The translations under genes and the position numbers were made by a program. A stretch of DNA of 64,000 bases from the NCBI RefSeq assembly GCF_026262505.1, contig NC_067205.1:8060001-8124000 (forward strand). Reading direction: 5' to 3'. Source of the DNA: Trichomonas vaginalis G3 (Eukaryota; Parabasalia; Trichomonadida; Trichomonadidae). Below, piece by piece: positions 53,071-62,806 of this stretch. The notes under the pieces are model-generated. The model was given only the letters and a program-made list of their open reading frames with translations, made no database searches and was not told where the DNA came from. Numbering within the stretch: position 1 is the stretch's first letter; each line of letters begins with the position of its first letter.

Positions 53071-53903
53071 TTACTGTATGTATATTTGTAAAAATTAGGT
53101 TGTTATTTATGTTAAATCTACATTTTTTTATCACCAACATTTCTGAATCTGAATTTTATTCCCAGTTCCAGTTTACACAACTTATTATTATTTGATGATT
53201 TACAGATTTTAAAAGATCAGAAATTCCTATTTTTTAACATTTTTTTCATTTTTTATTGCAATGTCAATTTTTGTAATGATCTAAAAACAAGTGTTACTTT
53301 TGATTACAAAATTCCGAAAATCTAGTTTATGTTATTAACGAAAATGCCTTCTCATATAAAATTTAGAATCATATGAATATTATAATTTATGATTTAAAAA
53401 AAGATTATATTGTAATTTAAGAATTTCGAATGGATTAGAATTAAACTTTAACAATTATACTGATAATTCTAAAAAAAAATAATATCACAATTTTGTTGAA
53501 TGATACTTGTCAAAGCTTATCATTCGGTCTCATAGAGAATGTCTATCTTGTTTATATTTTTCTATTTTATAATGATAAAAAAAATATTATAATTAGATTC
53601 GATCTATTAATCAAAAATTTATTTGAGTTTTGTTGGATCATTATAAAGACAAAAAAATTTACCAAAAATACAATATACAGATGCCAAATTATTAGAATAA
53701 AATAGAAACAAGATAAATTTTTTAAAGCTTATTTAATAAAACTCAAAAATCAGATAGTAACTGTAAGTTTGTGGAAATTCAATGTGGTTGAGTCGTTGGT
53801 GCTTTTTAGCTTACATGGATATATGTTTCACTTATATGATATATAAATAAATGACTAACAAAAAAAATTAAAAGAGAAAAAATAATTATAATTTTAATAG
53901 AAC
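53071..53903. other. Spacer, nothing recognised
   Basis: AT-rich convergent region between Myb 4 and Myb 5. Confidence 0.45.
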
Positions 53904-54482
53904 TTAACAAAATATCTTTTTATACTCGATGCTAAAATCAAGGTCAATAACATTTGGTTTGGAGAATGCCTTTGGGATTATATCTGAATAATTAGTCGGC
54001 TCAATGATATTTGGAGTCGTAGGAATCAAAGGATAAGTTATCTGAATAGGATCTTCTTTTCTTTCTTCTACTTCTCCCCACTTTACCTTTTTGGATCTTC
54101 TCTTTTGTTTTGGCATTTCATGAGAAATGCCATGATATTTTTGTAAAGCGCTATTCCAGCGATTTTTAATATTATTTCCACTCCTACCTGGAAGGAATTC
54201 CGATATTTTTACCCAATGTGGACCAAAAAGGCGATATTTTTCTACTATAATTTCATCTTCTTCGTTTGTCCAGGGTTTCACGATAACTTGCTTAAAAAGA
54301 TATTGATTATATCTATCACGGCATTGGCATGCTGTACGGCCTGGTAAAAATGTGGCGATTTCTTTCCATGTTCTTTTCTTGTTATCCTTTACAAGATCTT
54401 TCAGGATATTATCCTCGGCTTCCGTAAATCTAGCGCTTCTTTGCCTAGCTGTCTTAGGGGGAGGACTATCTAACTCCGTCAT
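53904..54482 (-). CDS. R2R3-Myb-like DNA-binding protein (Myb 5)
   Basis: A 192-residue protein with a Pro-containing head, R2 (RFTEAEDNILKDLVKDNKK to CQCRDRYNQYL), R3 (KPWTNEEDEIIVEKY to NNIKNRWNSAL), a PKQKRRSKKVKW basic linker and a Pro/Thr/Ile-rich tail. The protein sequence is close to Myb 2-4, but the codons are AT-rich and different, so it lies outside the conversion group. A weak GAATTTGAGT (54526-54535 on this strand) is the nearest match to the cluster's upstream motif. Confidence 0.9.
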   Translation of the reverse strand: MTELDSPPPKTARQRSARFTEAEDNILKDLVKDNKKRTWKEIATFLPGRTACQCRDRYNQYLFKQVIVKPWTNEEDEIIVEKYRLFGPHWVKISEFLPGRSGNNIKNRWNSALQKYHGISHEMPKQKRRSKKVKWGEVEERKEDPIQITYPLIPTTPNIIEPTNYSDIIPKAFSKPNVIDLDFSIEYKKIFC

Positions 54483-55340
54483 TTTTCAAATTATTTTTTG
54501 GGGTTTTTAAATGAATGGTGAATAGACTCAAATTCAATGTACCCTCAAAATTTGTATACTTTGTTGACTATGGGATTAACATTAAAAGAAGAAGAGTAAT
54601 ATGTGTAAATTATTTGTTAATTGTAAATTCATTAAAGGTTAAAACATATTTGTAGATCTTGATCATTTGATATAAAATTTAAAAAAAGAAAGAGTTTGTG
54701 TTGTAATTAACCTTTTAATTGAATGAGATTTTCAAATCATCGATTGGCAGATTATGCTAGCCAATTTTATTTTAATAAATAAATTTATCATTCATTGTAT
54801 CCTAATATTTCAAACAAACATATTTATTCATTATTGTCCAAATTGAAAAGCTTGTATTTTATTTTATATTGAAGACTGAAAGTCTAATTAAAATTAATTT
54901 GATCGAAGATAAAATATGCAGTTGAGAAAAATGAGAGTGACTGACTCGCAAAGATTAAAATTTATCTAACATGTGTATGAAAAGACTAGTGTAATTTAAC
55001 CAAAGATGAATAAGAAATTATCAATTTTTTATTTATCTGCCTGAATATTGTTGGGGCATTTTCTTAGGAGAGGGTAAATTTGAATACCATTCAAAAGTAA
55101 AAATTCACAATTTGTTCGATTTGGACATATAATATATTATTATATATAATGTAATTAAGAAAAAAAAATAAAATGACCTGCATATATTAATTATTTAGAT
55201 TGCAAGATTCAAAAAAGCTATTAAAATTAGAGACTAAATAAATAGCGAATTGATTCATATGGATTTATGTAATTGTGAACATTAAAAGAGTTTATTTATT
55301 GATCTAATAAAAAAAGATAAAATATTAATGAGAAAATTGA
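54483..55340. other. AT-rich spacer before the hairpin array
   Basis: No gene is seen. It is very AT-rich and contrasts sharply with the GC-rich block that follows. Confidence 0.45.
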
Positions 55341-55388
55341 AAGAATAGAGTGTCCCATTCACTCGTGTTGGTCGCAATGTATCATTCT

Positions 55389-55781
55389 GGGAGACATTGT
55401 CTCTGCATGTCTCCCACAATGGCACAATGTTCCTTGGAGAAAGACCTGGAAGGGGGTCTTTTCTCAAGGTCAGGGCCCCCTTCTAGTCTTTCTGGTCCTG
55501 GAAGGAGCGCTTCTGACTGGTCTGTGCGCTCCTTCCAGGAAGATCAGGAGATTGCTCGAAGTTCGCGGCAAGTGCATTCCGACACCACAGATGCACTTGC
55601 CGCAACATATAATTGCGAGTGTCTGCTGCTTTGGTCAAAAGAAGCAGCAGACACTCGCAATGCGAACCGAATTGTCCCAGAAAGACCTGGAAGGGGGTCC
55701 TTTCTCAAGGTCAGGGCCCCCTTCTAGTCATTCTGGTCCTGGAAGGAGCGCTTCTGACTGGTCTGTGCGCTGCTTCCAGGA
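55389..55781. repeat. GC-rich array of seven consecutive hairpins
   Basis: Seven palindromes follow one another. H1 is 55389-55415 (8-bp stem). H2 is 55440-55491 (imperfect stem, about 17 bp). H3 is 55496-55540, with a 15-bp perfect stem TCCTGGAAGGAGCGC. H4 is 55565-55603, with a 13-bp perfect stem GCGGCAAGTGCAT. H5 is 55612-55661, with a 20-bp perfect stem ATTGCGAGTGTCTGCTGCTT and a 10-base loop. H6 (55681-55732) and H7 (55737-55781) are copies of H2 and H3, so a unit of about 115 bp is repeated with a 241-bp period. GGTC recurs in the loops and spacers. The block is far GC-richer than its flanks. Several frames are open through it by chance, but none looks like a protein. Confidence 0.85.
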
Positions 55782-55859
55782 AGAACATGAGATTGCGCCA
55801 ATAAGCTCCTATCAACAAATTTTGACTAAAAATATAAAGTATCCTTTTGTGATTTAACG

Positions 55860-57649
55860 AATAGCTCAATTTTAAAATAGATTTGATTCTAATAATAAAT
55901 TGAATGAGTTTCGCTTACGTTTAGAATTTAATGATTTATATGATTTTTTCGTTCACAGAAGAGTCATTGATATCCAATATCAAAAAAACAGCAAAGACAC
56001 ACCATAATAAATGATATTGAAGCTAAATATTACATATTTCAACATATCTAAAAAATTATTATAAGATTAGATCTCATGCAATGCCGAGCAGTTTCCTAAA
56101 GCATAATTACTTATTTATACAGAATCAATTATATAATATTCACATTGCAAATTATATACATTCTCACGAAGCAACATGAAATAGACTGTCCGAATTTGAA
56201 TTCAAATAGAGATCTACTTCAAAAGGATTTCTTACAATATGTAATCTCGATGTTGATCACTGGAATACAAGGGATGCACGTAATTTACAAATTGTTGCAA
56301 AAATAGTAGTGCAACAAAAATTTTATTTTTAGCTTGTCACTTGATATATAACAATTGCAAAAACTCAATCAAAAATAGGATTTGAACAACTTTTTAAAAT
56401 TGTGAGAAAAATTCTATCGGCATATTCTATTCAATTTTAAAGTATTTCTTTCATATTCCAATCGATTATTCAATATTTGCCAATCACAAATTTTAGTTCA
56501 AAATTCAAAAAATCCCTAATTTTAATTTCAGATGAAATCTCGCAAAAATAACATTGTTTTAACAATATAAATATATATTTTATATATTGTATAGTGATTT
56601 TTTAATATTTTTATGAGTAAAATCGAGAGTGAGGAAATGTGGACTACAAAAAACGATAGAAATGAATAGTTTACATGGGAATTCAATACTTACAAGTATT
56701 CAATGTCACTTTTGTGCTCGAGATTTTGACTCTAGTATACAAAACATAAACCATGTTACACTTTTTTTTGAATGTGAAATTATGGAAACAGCTATTCTAA
56801 ATATGGGAGTGTTATTGCCTCATGATGTAGTATTACGGAAAAATAAGTCTGAACTCGTGAATTTAATTTATTGTTTCAAAAAAATCCCTTTGAAACGATG
56901 AAAATGTTCGTTTTTTCATTGAATTATCCATTCAATTTGGAAATGAAATTGATATTGCCCGATATGGGTTATTTAAGAATAAAATTTAAAAAGGTTATAC
57001 AACATTTGAAAGGCTCACAATTTAATCGGGAAAAAAATATCTTTGCGGTCCCCTCCTGATTTGCGCTTGGTAAAAAATCTTTTCGGTATGCAAAATATAA
57101 CCAACACCCTGTTTATATATGCAAAACCCACGTCAATATGTAAATTTTAAAAATCAAACAAATATTCACCAAACTGGTAAAAATCAATTCATATAAAATG
57201 ATATTAGAGACATTATATGATTTCATTGGATTATTTACATTATCGCATTTCATTTGATATTATTTTTGATTTTTAAATAATTTTTAATTTGGAAAGCTCA
57301 TATTGATCTAATTAATACAATGATATATTGATAAATCTTAATTTAATCGAAATCACATCAATATCTAATTTTTAGTAAGATAATAATTTTGGTTTGATTT
57401 TTTTTTATAAAAAAAACAATTGTTAATGAATAAGTGATGTAAAATTCTTCGGTTTCAAAAATCTACCTACTCCTCAGAAAATGATAACATTTTTGCAAAA
57501 TTTATAAAGCAAAGATGATGTGCATATTACAATTATCAAATTATATACTTGACAACGTTTTGACTGACCATTCAATACTTTCAATTGTTTTTAGCTTTTC
57601 ACTCAAATTTTTGAGTGAGTAATTATCAATTTTATAGATTATATCTTCC
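55860..57649. other. Long AT-rich spacer with a possible retroelement relic
   Basis: No host gene is seen. The only item of note is the zinc-knuckle-like frame at 56629-56901. Confidence 0.4.
56629..56901 (+). pseudogene. Zinc-knuckle-like fragment, possibly a LINE reverse transcriptase C-terminus
   Basis: The frame encodes C-x2-C-x12-H-x6-C (CHFCARDFDSSIQNINHVTL, then FFEC; bases 56704-56775). This resembles the zinc-binding region after the reverse transcriptase of many LINEs (CxxC, then H...FEC). There is no ATG start and no reverse-transcriptase core, and the frame soon ends. The family call is tentative. Confidence 0.3.
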
Positions 57650-58144
57650 ATGTCTAAAATGCAAGAGATTAAGAGAATTGTAAGGAACAAATTCACGAAA
57701 GAAGAAGATGATAAGCTTAAATCATTAGTTAATTCGATGCAACGAGATAGAAAAGCAATTGATTGGCACATTATTGCAAAATTAATGGTAACAAAAAACC
57801 CAAGGCAATGCAAAGATAGATGGTTTTACTATTTGGATTCGAATGTTAATCTAGGTCCTTTTACTCCTGAAGAAAATTACAAAATTCTATGGTCTGTTCA
57901 TCAATATGGCAAGAAATGGACTGCAATCTCACAATTATTCCCGCATAGAACTGATGTTTCCATTAAAGCACAATATAAGAAGCTACTAAGAAGGAATGCT
58001 ACATTTGAAAACGTGTTTCAATTGAACACATCTCAGATTATTAAAGCAGAGAAGTCCGAAGATCGAGAAAAGTCGCAAATTATACAAGCTGAAATTGATA
58101 GTTCCTTTTTCGAACTAGATGAAATGGAATCCCAATTTGATTAA
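57650..58144 (+). CDS. Divergent R2R3-Myb-like DNA-binding protein (Myb 6)
   Basis: A 164-residue protein with two Myb repeats. R2 is NKFTKEEDDKLKSLVNSM to PRQCKDRWFYYLDSN; R3 is GPFTPEENYKILWSVHQYG to IKAQYKKLLRR. The third position of R3 lacks the usual Trp (AQYKKLL), and the CQC signature of Myb 1-5 is only partly kept (RQCKDR). An acidic tail follows. The palindrome ACTCAAATTTTTGAGT lies about 34-50 bases upstream and resembles the motif seen before the other Myb genes. Confidence 0.88.
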   Translation: MSKMQEIKRIVRNKFTKEEDDKLKSLVNSMQRDRKAIDWHIIAKLMVTKNPRQCKDRWFYYLDSNVNLGPFTPEENYKILWSVHQYGKKWTAISQLFPHRTDVSIKAQYKKLLRRNATFENVFQLNTSQIIKAEKSEDREKSQIIQAEIDSSFFELDEMESQFD

Positions 58145-58868
58145 ACTAATTTATGTATCACCCTATGTAACTAACTAAATTTTTACTATAAATTCGACTT
58201 TATTGACAAAGGTTAGATGTCCATCAAGGCATCAAATGGAAATAAAAGGAATAAGAAAGAAATTGATCTCTTTTTTTACAAATAAATTTTTATATTGCAA
58301 ATGCATTTGAATTTGTCTACAATACTTTTTTGATCTGAAAAATTGATGAATTAGGATAAAATCTTTTAAAAAATTTTAAACTTTATTAAATCTCATTAGT
58401 GAACATGAAAATAATTTTTGCATCAAATTTTTACTCTAACGCCCGCAATATTTGCATTTTTATCTCAAATGAATTAATCTCATTCTCTGAGAATATTAAA
58501 TGTAATTTAATTATGAAAAATTCTTTGTATTATGTAAGGACTTTCTAATATCAGACTCTCCAATTTCAACTGTACAAAATTATTATCAAAGTTTGTAAAA
58601 ATCATTATTTTGAAATAAATCTGGATGAAATCGTATTAACAACAAATTTATGGCTATCATGTTGTTCAAATATTTCACAAAAAAAGATCTGTATTGTTAA
58701 TTTTGAAATTCTTTTTCTAATTTTTCATATTTATTTTTTGAAATTTGAAAAAAATTTGGAATTTTTGGGGAGTAAAAAGGAGAGATAAATGTATAAATAT
58801 CAAAAAAGGTTTATCAGACAGTATAAAAAAATATAATAAATTCTTCATAAGCAATATATAAATACAAT
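58145..58868. other. Spacer, nothing recognised
   Basis: AT-rich convergent region between Myb 6 and a coiled-coil gene. Confidence 0.45.
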
Positions 58869-59960
58869 TTACAAATAAGTACGGTAGTTAAATGTCGTTT
58901 TCGCACGACTAGACTTAGACAAGTTGACACCTCTTAAAGGAAGCGTATCCGAAGGGCTAACTTTGCTTAAACTGGTCTTATTTAAGCTTCTTGTCGACAT
59001 AATTCTTGGGCATTTGAAAGTATTCTTCTTTTTAGCCCAAACTTGGTCAGGCTTCTTTACAAATTCGGAAGATACTTCTGCGTTCATAATTCTTTTTTGA
59101 CAAACATCAAGTTCTTTGACTTTATCAGTTCTAAATGTACTAATTTTGATATCATTCGACATTCTAACTAATCGAAGCTCTTCATGTTGTTGAGCAATTA
59201 AATAGTTTAAACCGGCAAGATGATCGTCAATCATCTGCTTTTGCTGCTTCTTTGTTTCGATTTCTTGAAGCCTATTCGCTTCAGCTTCTATCATTTGGGC
59301 TTCGTTGTATCTGTGAGTTTTCATTAACATTTTCGCTTGAAGTCGTAATTCTTTGAGTTTGCCCGATGTCTTGTTATATTTACGTATTTTAGCAGGATCT
59401 CGCCACTCTCTCTCATAGTCGTCGATCTGCTGCTGATGTTTAATTTGTAATTTTTCAATTCGTTTTTTAAGACTTTCGACAATTACTTCTTCTTCTTTTT
59501 CATAGCCTTCCTTTTTCTCATCGTAAAGATTTTTAGCATTAGCAATGCGTCTAACACTGCACATTTTCGCTTCTTTGAAAACTTTTCGTTTATAGGCGTC
59601 TTGATATGACTCCCAGGTATATTTGTAGGCGTCATTATAAGCAGAAGCCTCAGTTGCCCGCCCTTCTTCTATTAAGGCGTCTCTATTTTCTTTTAATTGA
59701 GTTAACAAACCTTCATAATCATCTTGTTGAAGATTTTTGGGTAATTTTTTCTCCAGAGCTTTATCAACAAGTGTTTCTTCTTCCTCTTCTTCGGTTCTTA
59801 ATGTATTATTTTCGGTTTGGCAACTGGAATCAATTTTTTGATCGTGTTTTATTGTGATTTCTAAAGGAGGAAGGTCTTTAATTTCATTATCATCAACATG
59901 ATATTCTGTAGGAACTTCATTTGTTGCAAATGTCTTATCCTCTTCCGTTTTTTCCGTCAT
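58869..59960 (-). CDS. Coiled-coil protein, 363 aa (paralogue of the gene at 61886)
   Basis: No named family is recognised. Residues 1-90 are acidic and probably disordered (TEEEEEETLVDKALEKKL). Residues about 90-290 are a strongly charged coiled coil (QLKENRDALIEEGRATEAS, VIVESLKKRIEKLQIKH, LRLQAKMLMKTHRYNEAQ). The last 70 residues are basic and Ser-rich. The LKENRDALIEEGR and LKTHRYNEAQxxEAEAN-type segments align with LKERKRQATLAGN and LTKRYDEATALHKEGN in the plus-strand gene at 61886, so the two are paralogues. The start is the ATG at 59960. A TTTTTTCCCGCGAAAA site lies about 150 bases upstream. A cytoskeletal or basal-body role is possible but unproven. Confidence 0.75.
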   Translation of the reverse strand: MTEKTEEDKTFATNEVPTEYHVDDNEIKDLPPLEITIKHDQKIDSSCQTENNTLRTEEEEEETLVDKALEKKLPKNLQQDDYEGLLTQLKENRDALIEEGRATEASAYNDAYKYTWESYQDAYKRKVFKEAKMCSVRRIANAKNLYDEKKEGYEKEEEVIVESLKKRIEKLQIKHQQQIDDYEREWRDPAKIRKYNKTSGKLKELRLQAKMLMKTHRYNEAQMIEAEANRLQEIETKKQQKQMIDDHLAGLNYLIAQQHEELRLVRMSNDIKISTFRTDKVKELDVCQKRIMNAEVSSEFVKKPDQVWAKKKNTFKCPRIMSTRSLNKTSLSKVSPSDTLPLRGVNLSKSSRAKTTFNYRTYL

Positions 59961-60579
59961 CAATAAAATTTTATTGTTGGATTGAGAAATTTCACTTTAG
60001 AATTCACATATTCTAGTTGCAAAATGAGATTATAATGAAGTTTTCATTTTCGAGAACGATTATTTTATTCACAAAAATTGAGCACTATATTTTTGCACGT
60101 TAATTTAGATTTTTTCCCGCGAAAAAAAATTTCTTGGCTTTTTGCATTCGTAAAAGGGTAATCACAACAAACTCAATATCTATGATTGGTTTAGAAGCTA
60201 TATTTAGCGTCAAATGTTATCATTTACCATCATCAAATGAGAATGATATTTCAAAAACCTGTAGTTAGCGAACATTTCTTATTAATTATGAACGAATTAC
60301 ATATCTAGATAAAGAATTTAAAAAGAATTCAATCGGTTCTTTTTGTTTTATTTTACGACCAAATTTGTCGTTTTACACCAAAATAAGGTCATAAATCCAT
60401 AAAAACTATTACGAATCAATCCCCGTAAGATGTTAAAGCTAACTATGCATATAATGGCCAACTGTGAAGATTTTTTTCAAAGATATGAGAATGTGACTTT
60501 TTAATTTGAAAAAAAATGAGAAAAATGATGATTTAATTTTTGTAATTAGGTTATTGAATTGTGAACTTTTATGAGAAAT
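59961..60579. other. Spacer with an E2F-like site
   Basis: This AT-rich region lies upstream of the coiled-coil gene and downstream of SCS alpha. It contains TTTTTTCCCGCGAAAAAA at 60110-60127. Confidence 0.45.
60110..60127. promoter_or_regulatory. E2F-like TTTCCCGCGAAA site
   Basis: TTTCCCGC matches the E2F consensus TTTSSCGC, and its flank (GCGAAAA) gives a second half-site. It lies about 150 bases upstream of the coiled-coil gene at 59960. In this AT-rich DNA the CCCGCG core stands out. Function is inferred. Confidence 0.3.
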
Positions 60580-61509
60580 TTAGATCTTGCCCATTCTCTT
60601 CATCTCCTCGAAGATGAACTTGCCCATGTTACCTGGGTGGCGAGCAATGCGAACACCAGCTGCTTCAAGAGCCTTGTACTTGCCCTCAGCTGTGCCCTTG
60701 CCGCCAGAAACGATGGCACCAGCGTGGCCCATACGCTTGCCTGGTGGAGCTGTAGCGCCGGCGATGAAGGCGACGACTGGCTTCTCCTGGGTAAGCTTTG
60801 TCTTAGCGATCCACTCAGCGGCATCTTCTTCAGATGTGCCACCGATTTCACCGATGAGGATGATACCCTCGGTCTGTGGGTCTGCAGCGAAGCGCTTGAC
60901 AACATCTGTGTGGAGTTGGCCTGCGAATGGATCACCACCGATGCCGACAACTGTGGACTGACCAAGGCCAGCGAGTGTTGTAGCGTAGGCAGCTTCGTAT
61001 GTGAGTGTGCCGGAGCGGGAAACAATACCGATCTTACCGTTGTTGAAGATGTTTGTTGGGATGATACCAAGCTTTGTGTGTGTGCCTGGCTGGATAAGAC
61101 CTGGGCAGTTTGGACCGATAAGCTGGCAGCCTGTTTCCTTCATGACCTTCTTGACCTTGATCATGTCGTGCTGTGGGATGTGTTCTGTGATGCAGACAAC
61201 AAGACCCATGCCAGCCTGAGCAGCTTCAATGCAAGCAGCAGCAGCACCTGGAGCTGGAACGAAGATAAGAGATGCATTAGCATCTGTTCTCTTAACAACC
61301 TCCTTCATGTTCTTGAAGATTGGGAGACCAGCAATGATTGAGCCGGCCTTCTTTGGATGGACGGCACCAACAACCTTTGTGCCATACTGGCGCATAAGGC
61401 GGGAGTGGAACTGGCCCTGGTTACCGATACCCTGGATGACGACCTTGGTGTCCTTGTCGATGAAAAGGAGTGGTTGGTGGAGGTTGCGCTCGAAGGAAGA
61501 GGAGAGCAT
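60580..61509 (-). CDS. SCSa: Succinyl-CoA synthetase alpha subunit, hydrogenosomal
   Basis: The enzyme converts succinyl-CoA to succinate with substrate-level ATP formation in the hydrogenosome. The 309-residue protein starts MLSSSFERN, a short presequence with Ser and Arg typical of trichomonad hydrogenosomal import. It then shows the CoA-binding fold ([17 protein letters not shown]), [39 protein letters not shown] and IGGDPFAGQ. The phosphorylated His262 lies in [19 protein letters not shown]. Length is normal. Codons are strikingly GC-rich compared with neighbouring genes, as expected for a highly expressed gene. Two overlapping TCACTT initiator-like motifs sit within 15 bases of the ATG. 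The beta subunit is not in the window. Confidence 0.95.
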
Positions 61510-61512
61510 TAA

Positions 61513-61523
61513 AAGTGAAGTGA
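61513..61523 (-). promoter_or_regulatory. Initiator-like TCACTTCACTT
   Basis: Reading toward the gene, GTCACTTCACTT lies 4-14 bases upstream of the SCS alpha ATG and offers two overlapping matches to the trichomonad initiator TCA(Py)(T/A). The spacing fits the very short 5' leaders of trichomonad mRNAs. Confidence 0.5.
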
Positions 61524-61885
61524 CATTACTTAGCGTATCTCGATTTTCAATGGAAGATGGTCGGTGGCACTTTTCAGTTTAATCGTCATTTACAAGGAAA
61601 ATTTTTTTCTTGTTTCTCGCCCGTTGCCAATTTAATTCCATATCAAATTTTGTTGGATTTAGCTGCAATTACCATTGATATATCCATTTACATGTCAGTT
61701 CCTAAAAAATTTTGAACTTTTTAGTGCTCGATTTCTAAAAGTGGGATTTTCCCTCAAAATGATATGATATGTGCTTCTGTCATACATTGGTTATGCTATT
61801 TCATTTGTCATTTGAGCAATCTCTCATCATAACGAATTTTTTTATAATTTCTGAGATAAAAAAATCGTTACAACAACTTTCATCG

Positions 61886-62806
61886 ATGACTCAGCTTCCT
61901 AACCTGTTGCGCCCACGTGTTGAAGTTCCAATGAGTACTTCCACAATCCATTCAAGGGCATTATACAACCCAAACACAGTAAGAGGTACTTTTCCTAAGC
62001 CAAATAGACCTGCAGCTCAAAATCCGACAGCAGAATACAAAACTTTAACAAGAGGAGAGCATATTTCAGCAGAATCAAGAGTCGACGATATTCTTAAGGG
62101 TGCTCCACTCACATCGATACCACTCGAAAATGTTAATCAAGTTATCATCACACTCAAAGAAAGAAAACGCCAAGCTACATTAGCAGGAAATTACCACCTT
62201 TCTCAACAGATTGTTGATTTAATCCAAAAGATTAACTCCATCGTTATTCAGAGAAAGCATGCTCAAATGAAGTCTCAGGAAATCAAAGCCTTAGAAATCC
62301 AACTTCAACAAGCTGAAAACTCCCTTAAGAAGACAATTGAGCAATGGAATCAGAAAGTTACTGATTTCAACCGTACTCAATCTTCATCTGCTCGTAGGCT
62401 TGAGAGGACACAGCTTACAAGGCTTCAGGATAATGATTCACGCCCAATTGATGAGCTCCCATCTTCGTATTTGAAGCCTTCTCCAGCATTATTAGATCTT
62501 CGTGAAAGAGAACGTCATCTCGTTTTAACAAAGCGCTACGATGAAGCTACAGCCCTTCATAAGGAAGGCAACAAGATGGAAAAGATCGAGGAACTCGAGA
62601 AGAAGAGAATCTTCCTTCAGACACAGAAAAGACAACGCCAACAGCTTCTTGCTGCTCAGGATAGAGATGTTGCAGGCTTCAAGGAGCGTTGGATGCGCTC
62701 AGCTGATAAGCTTAACCAAACAATGGATGCTGAAGTTGCTCAACAACAAAAGATTGTTGATAACATTAGGAAGAAACTCGAGGATGCAAAGAAGGAAGCA
62801 TTGTAA
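61886..62806 (+). CDS. Coiled-coil protein, 306 aa (paralogue of the gene at 58869)
   Basis: No named family is recognised. I start at the ATG at 61886; the frame extends 39 codons upstream, but that part is hydrophobic and AT-rich and looks like leader DNA. Residues 1-70 are Pro/Asn/Thr-rich. Residues 80-300 form a long coiled coil: LKERKRQATLAGNYHLSQQI, EIKALEIQLQQAENSLKK, LRERERHLVLTKRYDEATAL, KRQRQQLLAAQDRDV and QQQKIVDNIRKKLEDAKKEAL. The order of blocks matches the minus-strand gene at 58869-59960. The two genes flank SCS alpha in opposite orientation. Codons are moderately GC-rich, suggesting good expression. Confidence 0.8.
   Translation: MTQLPNLLRPRVEVPMSTSTIHSRALYNPNTVRGTFPKPNRPAAQNPTAEYKTLTRGEHISAESRVDDILKGAPLTSIPLENVNQVIITLKERKRQATLAGNYHLSQQIVDLIQKINSIVIQRKHAQMKSQEIKALEIQLQQAENSLKKTIEQWNQKVTDFNRTQSSSARRLERTQLTRLQDNDSRPIDELPSSYLKPSPALLDLRERERHLVLTKRYDEATALHKEGNKMEKIEELEKKRIFLQTQKRQRQQLLAAQDRDVAGFKERWMRSADKLNQTMDAEVAQQQKIVDNIRKKLEDAKKEAL

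Noticed and set aside
55350-55857. Overlapping 63-125-codon frames through the GC-rich block
   Set aside because: They are open because the block has few stop codons; the sequence is dominated by palindromes and repeats, and the frames repeat the same low-complexity peptide.
60571-61341. A 256-codon frame antisense to SCS alpha
   Set aside because: It is Cys/Trp/Asp-rich without family signal and is explained by the GC-rich, biased codons of the real gene on the other strand.
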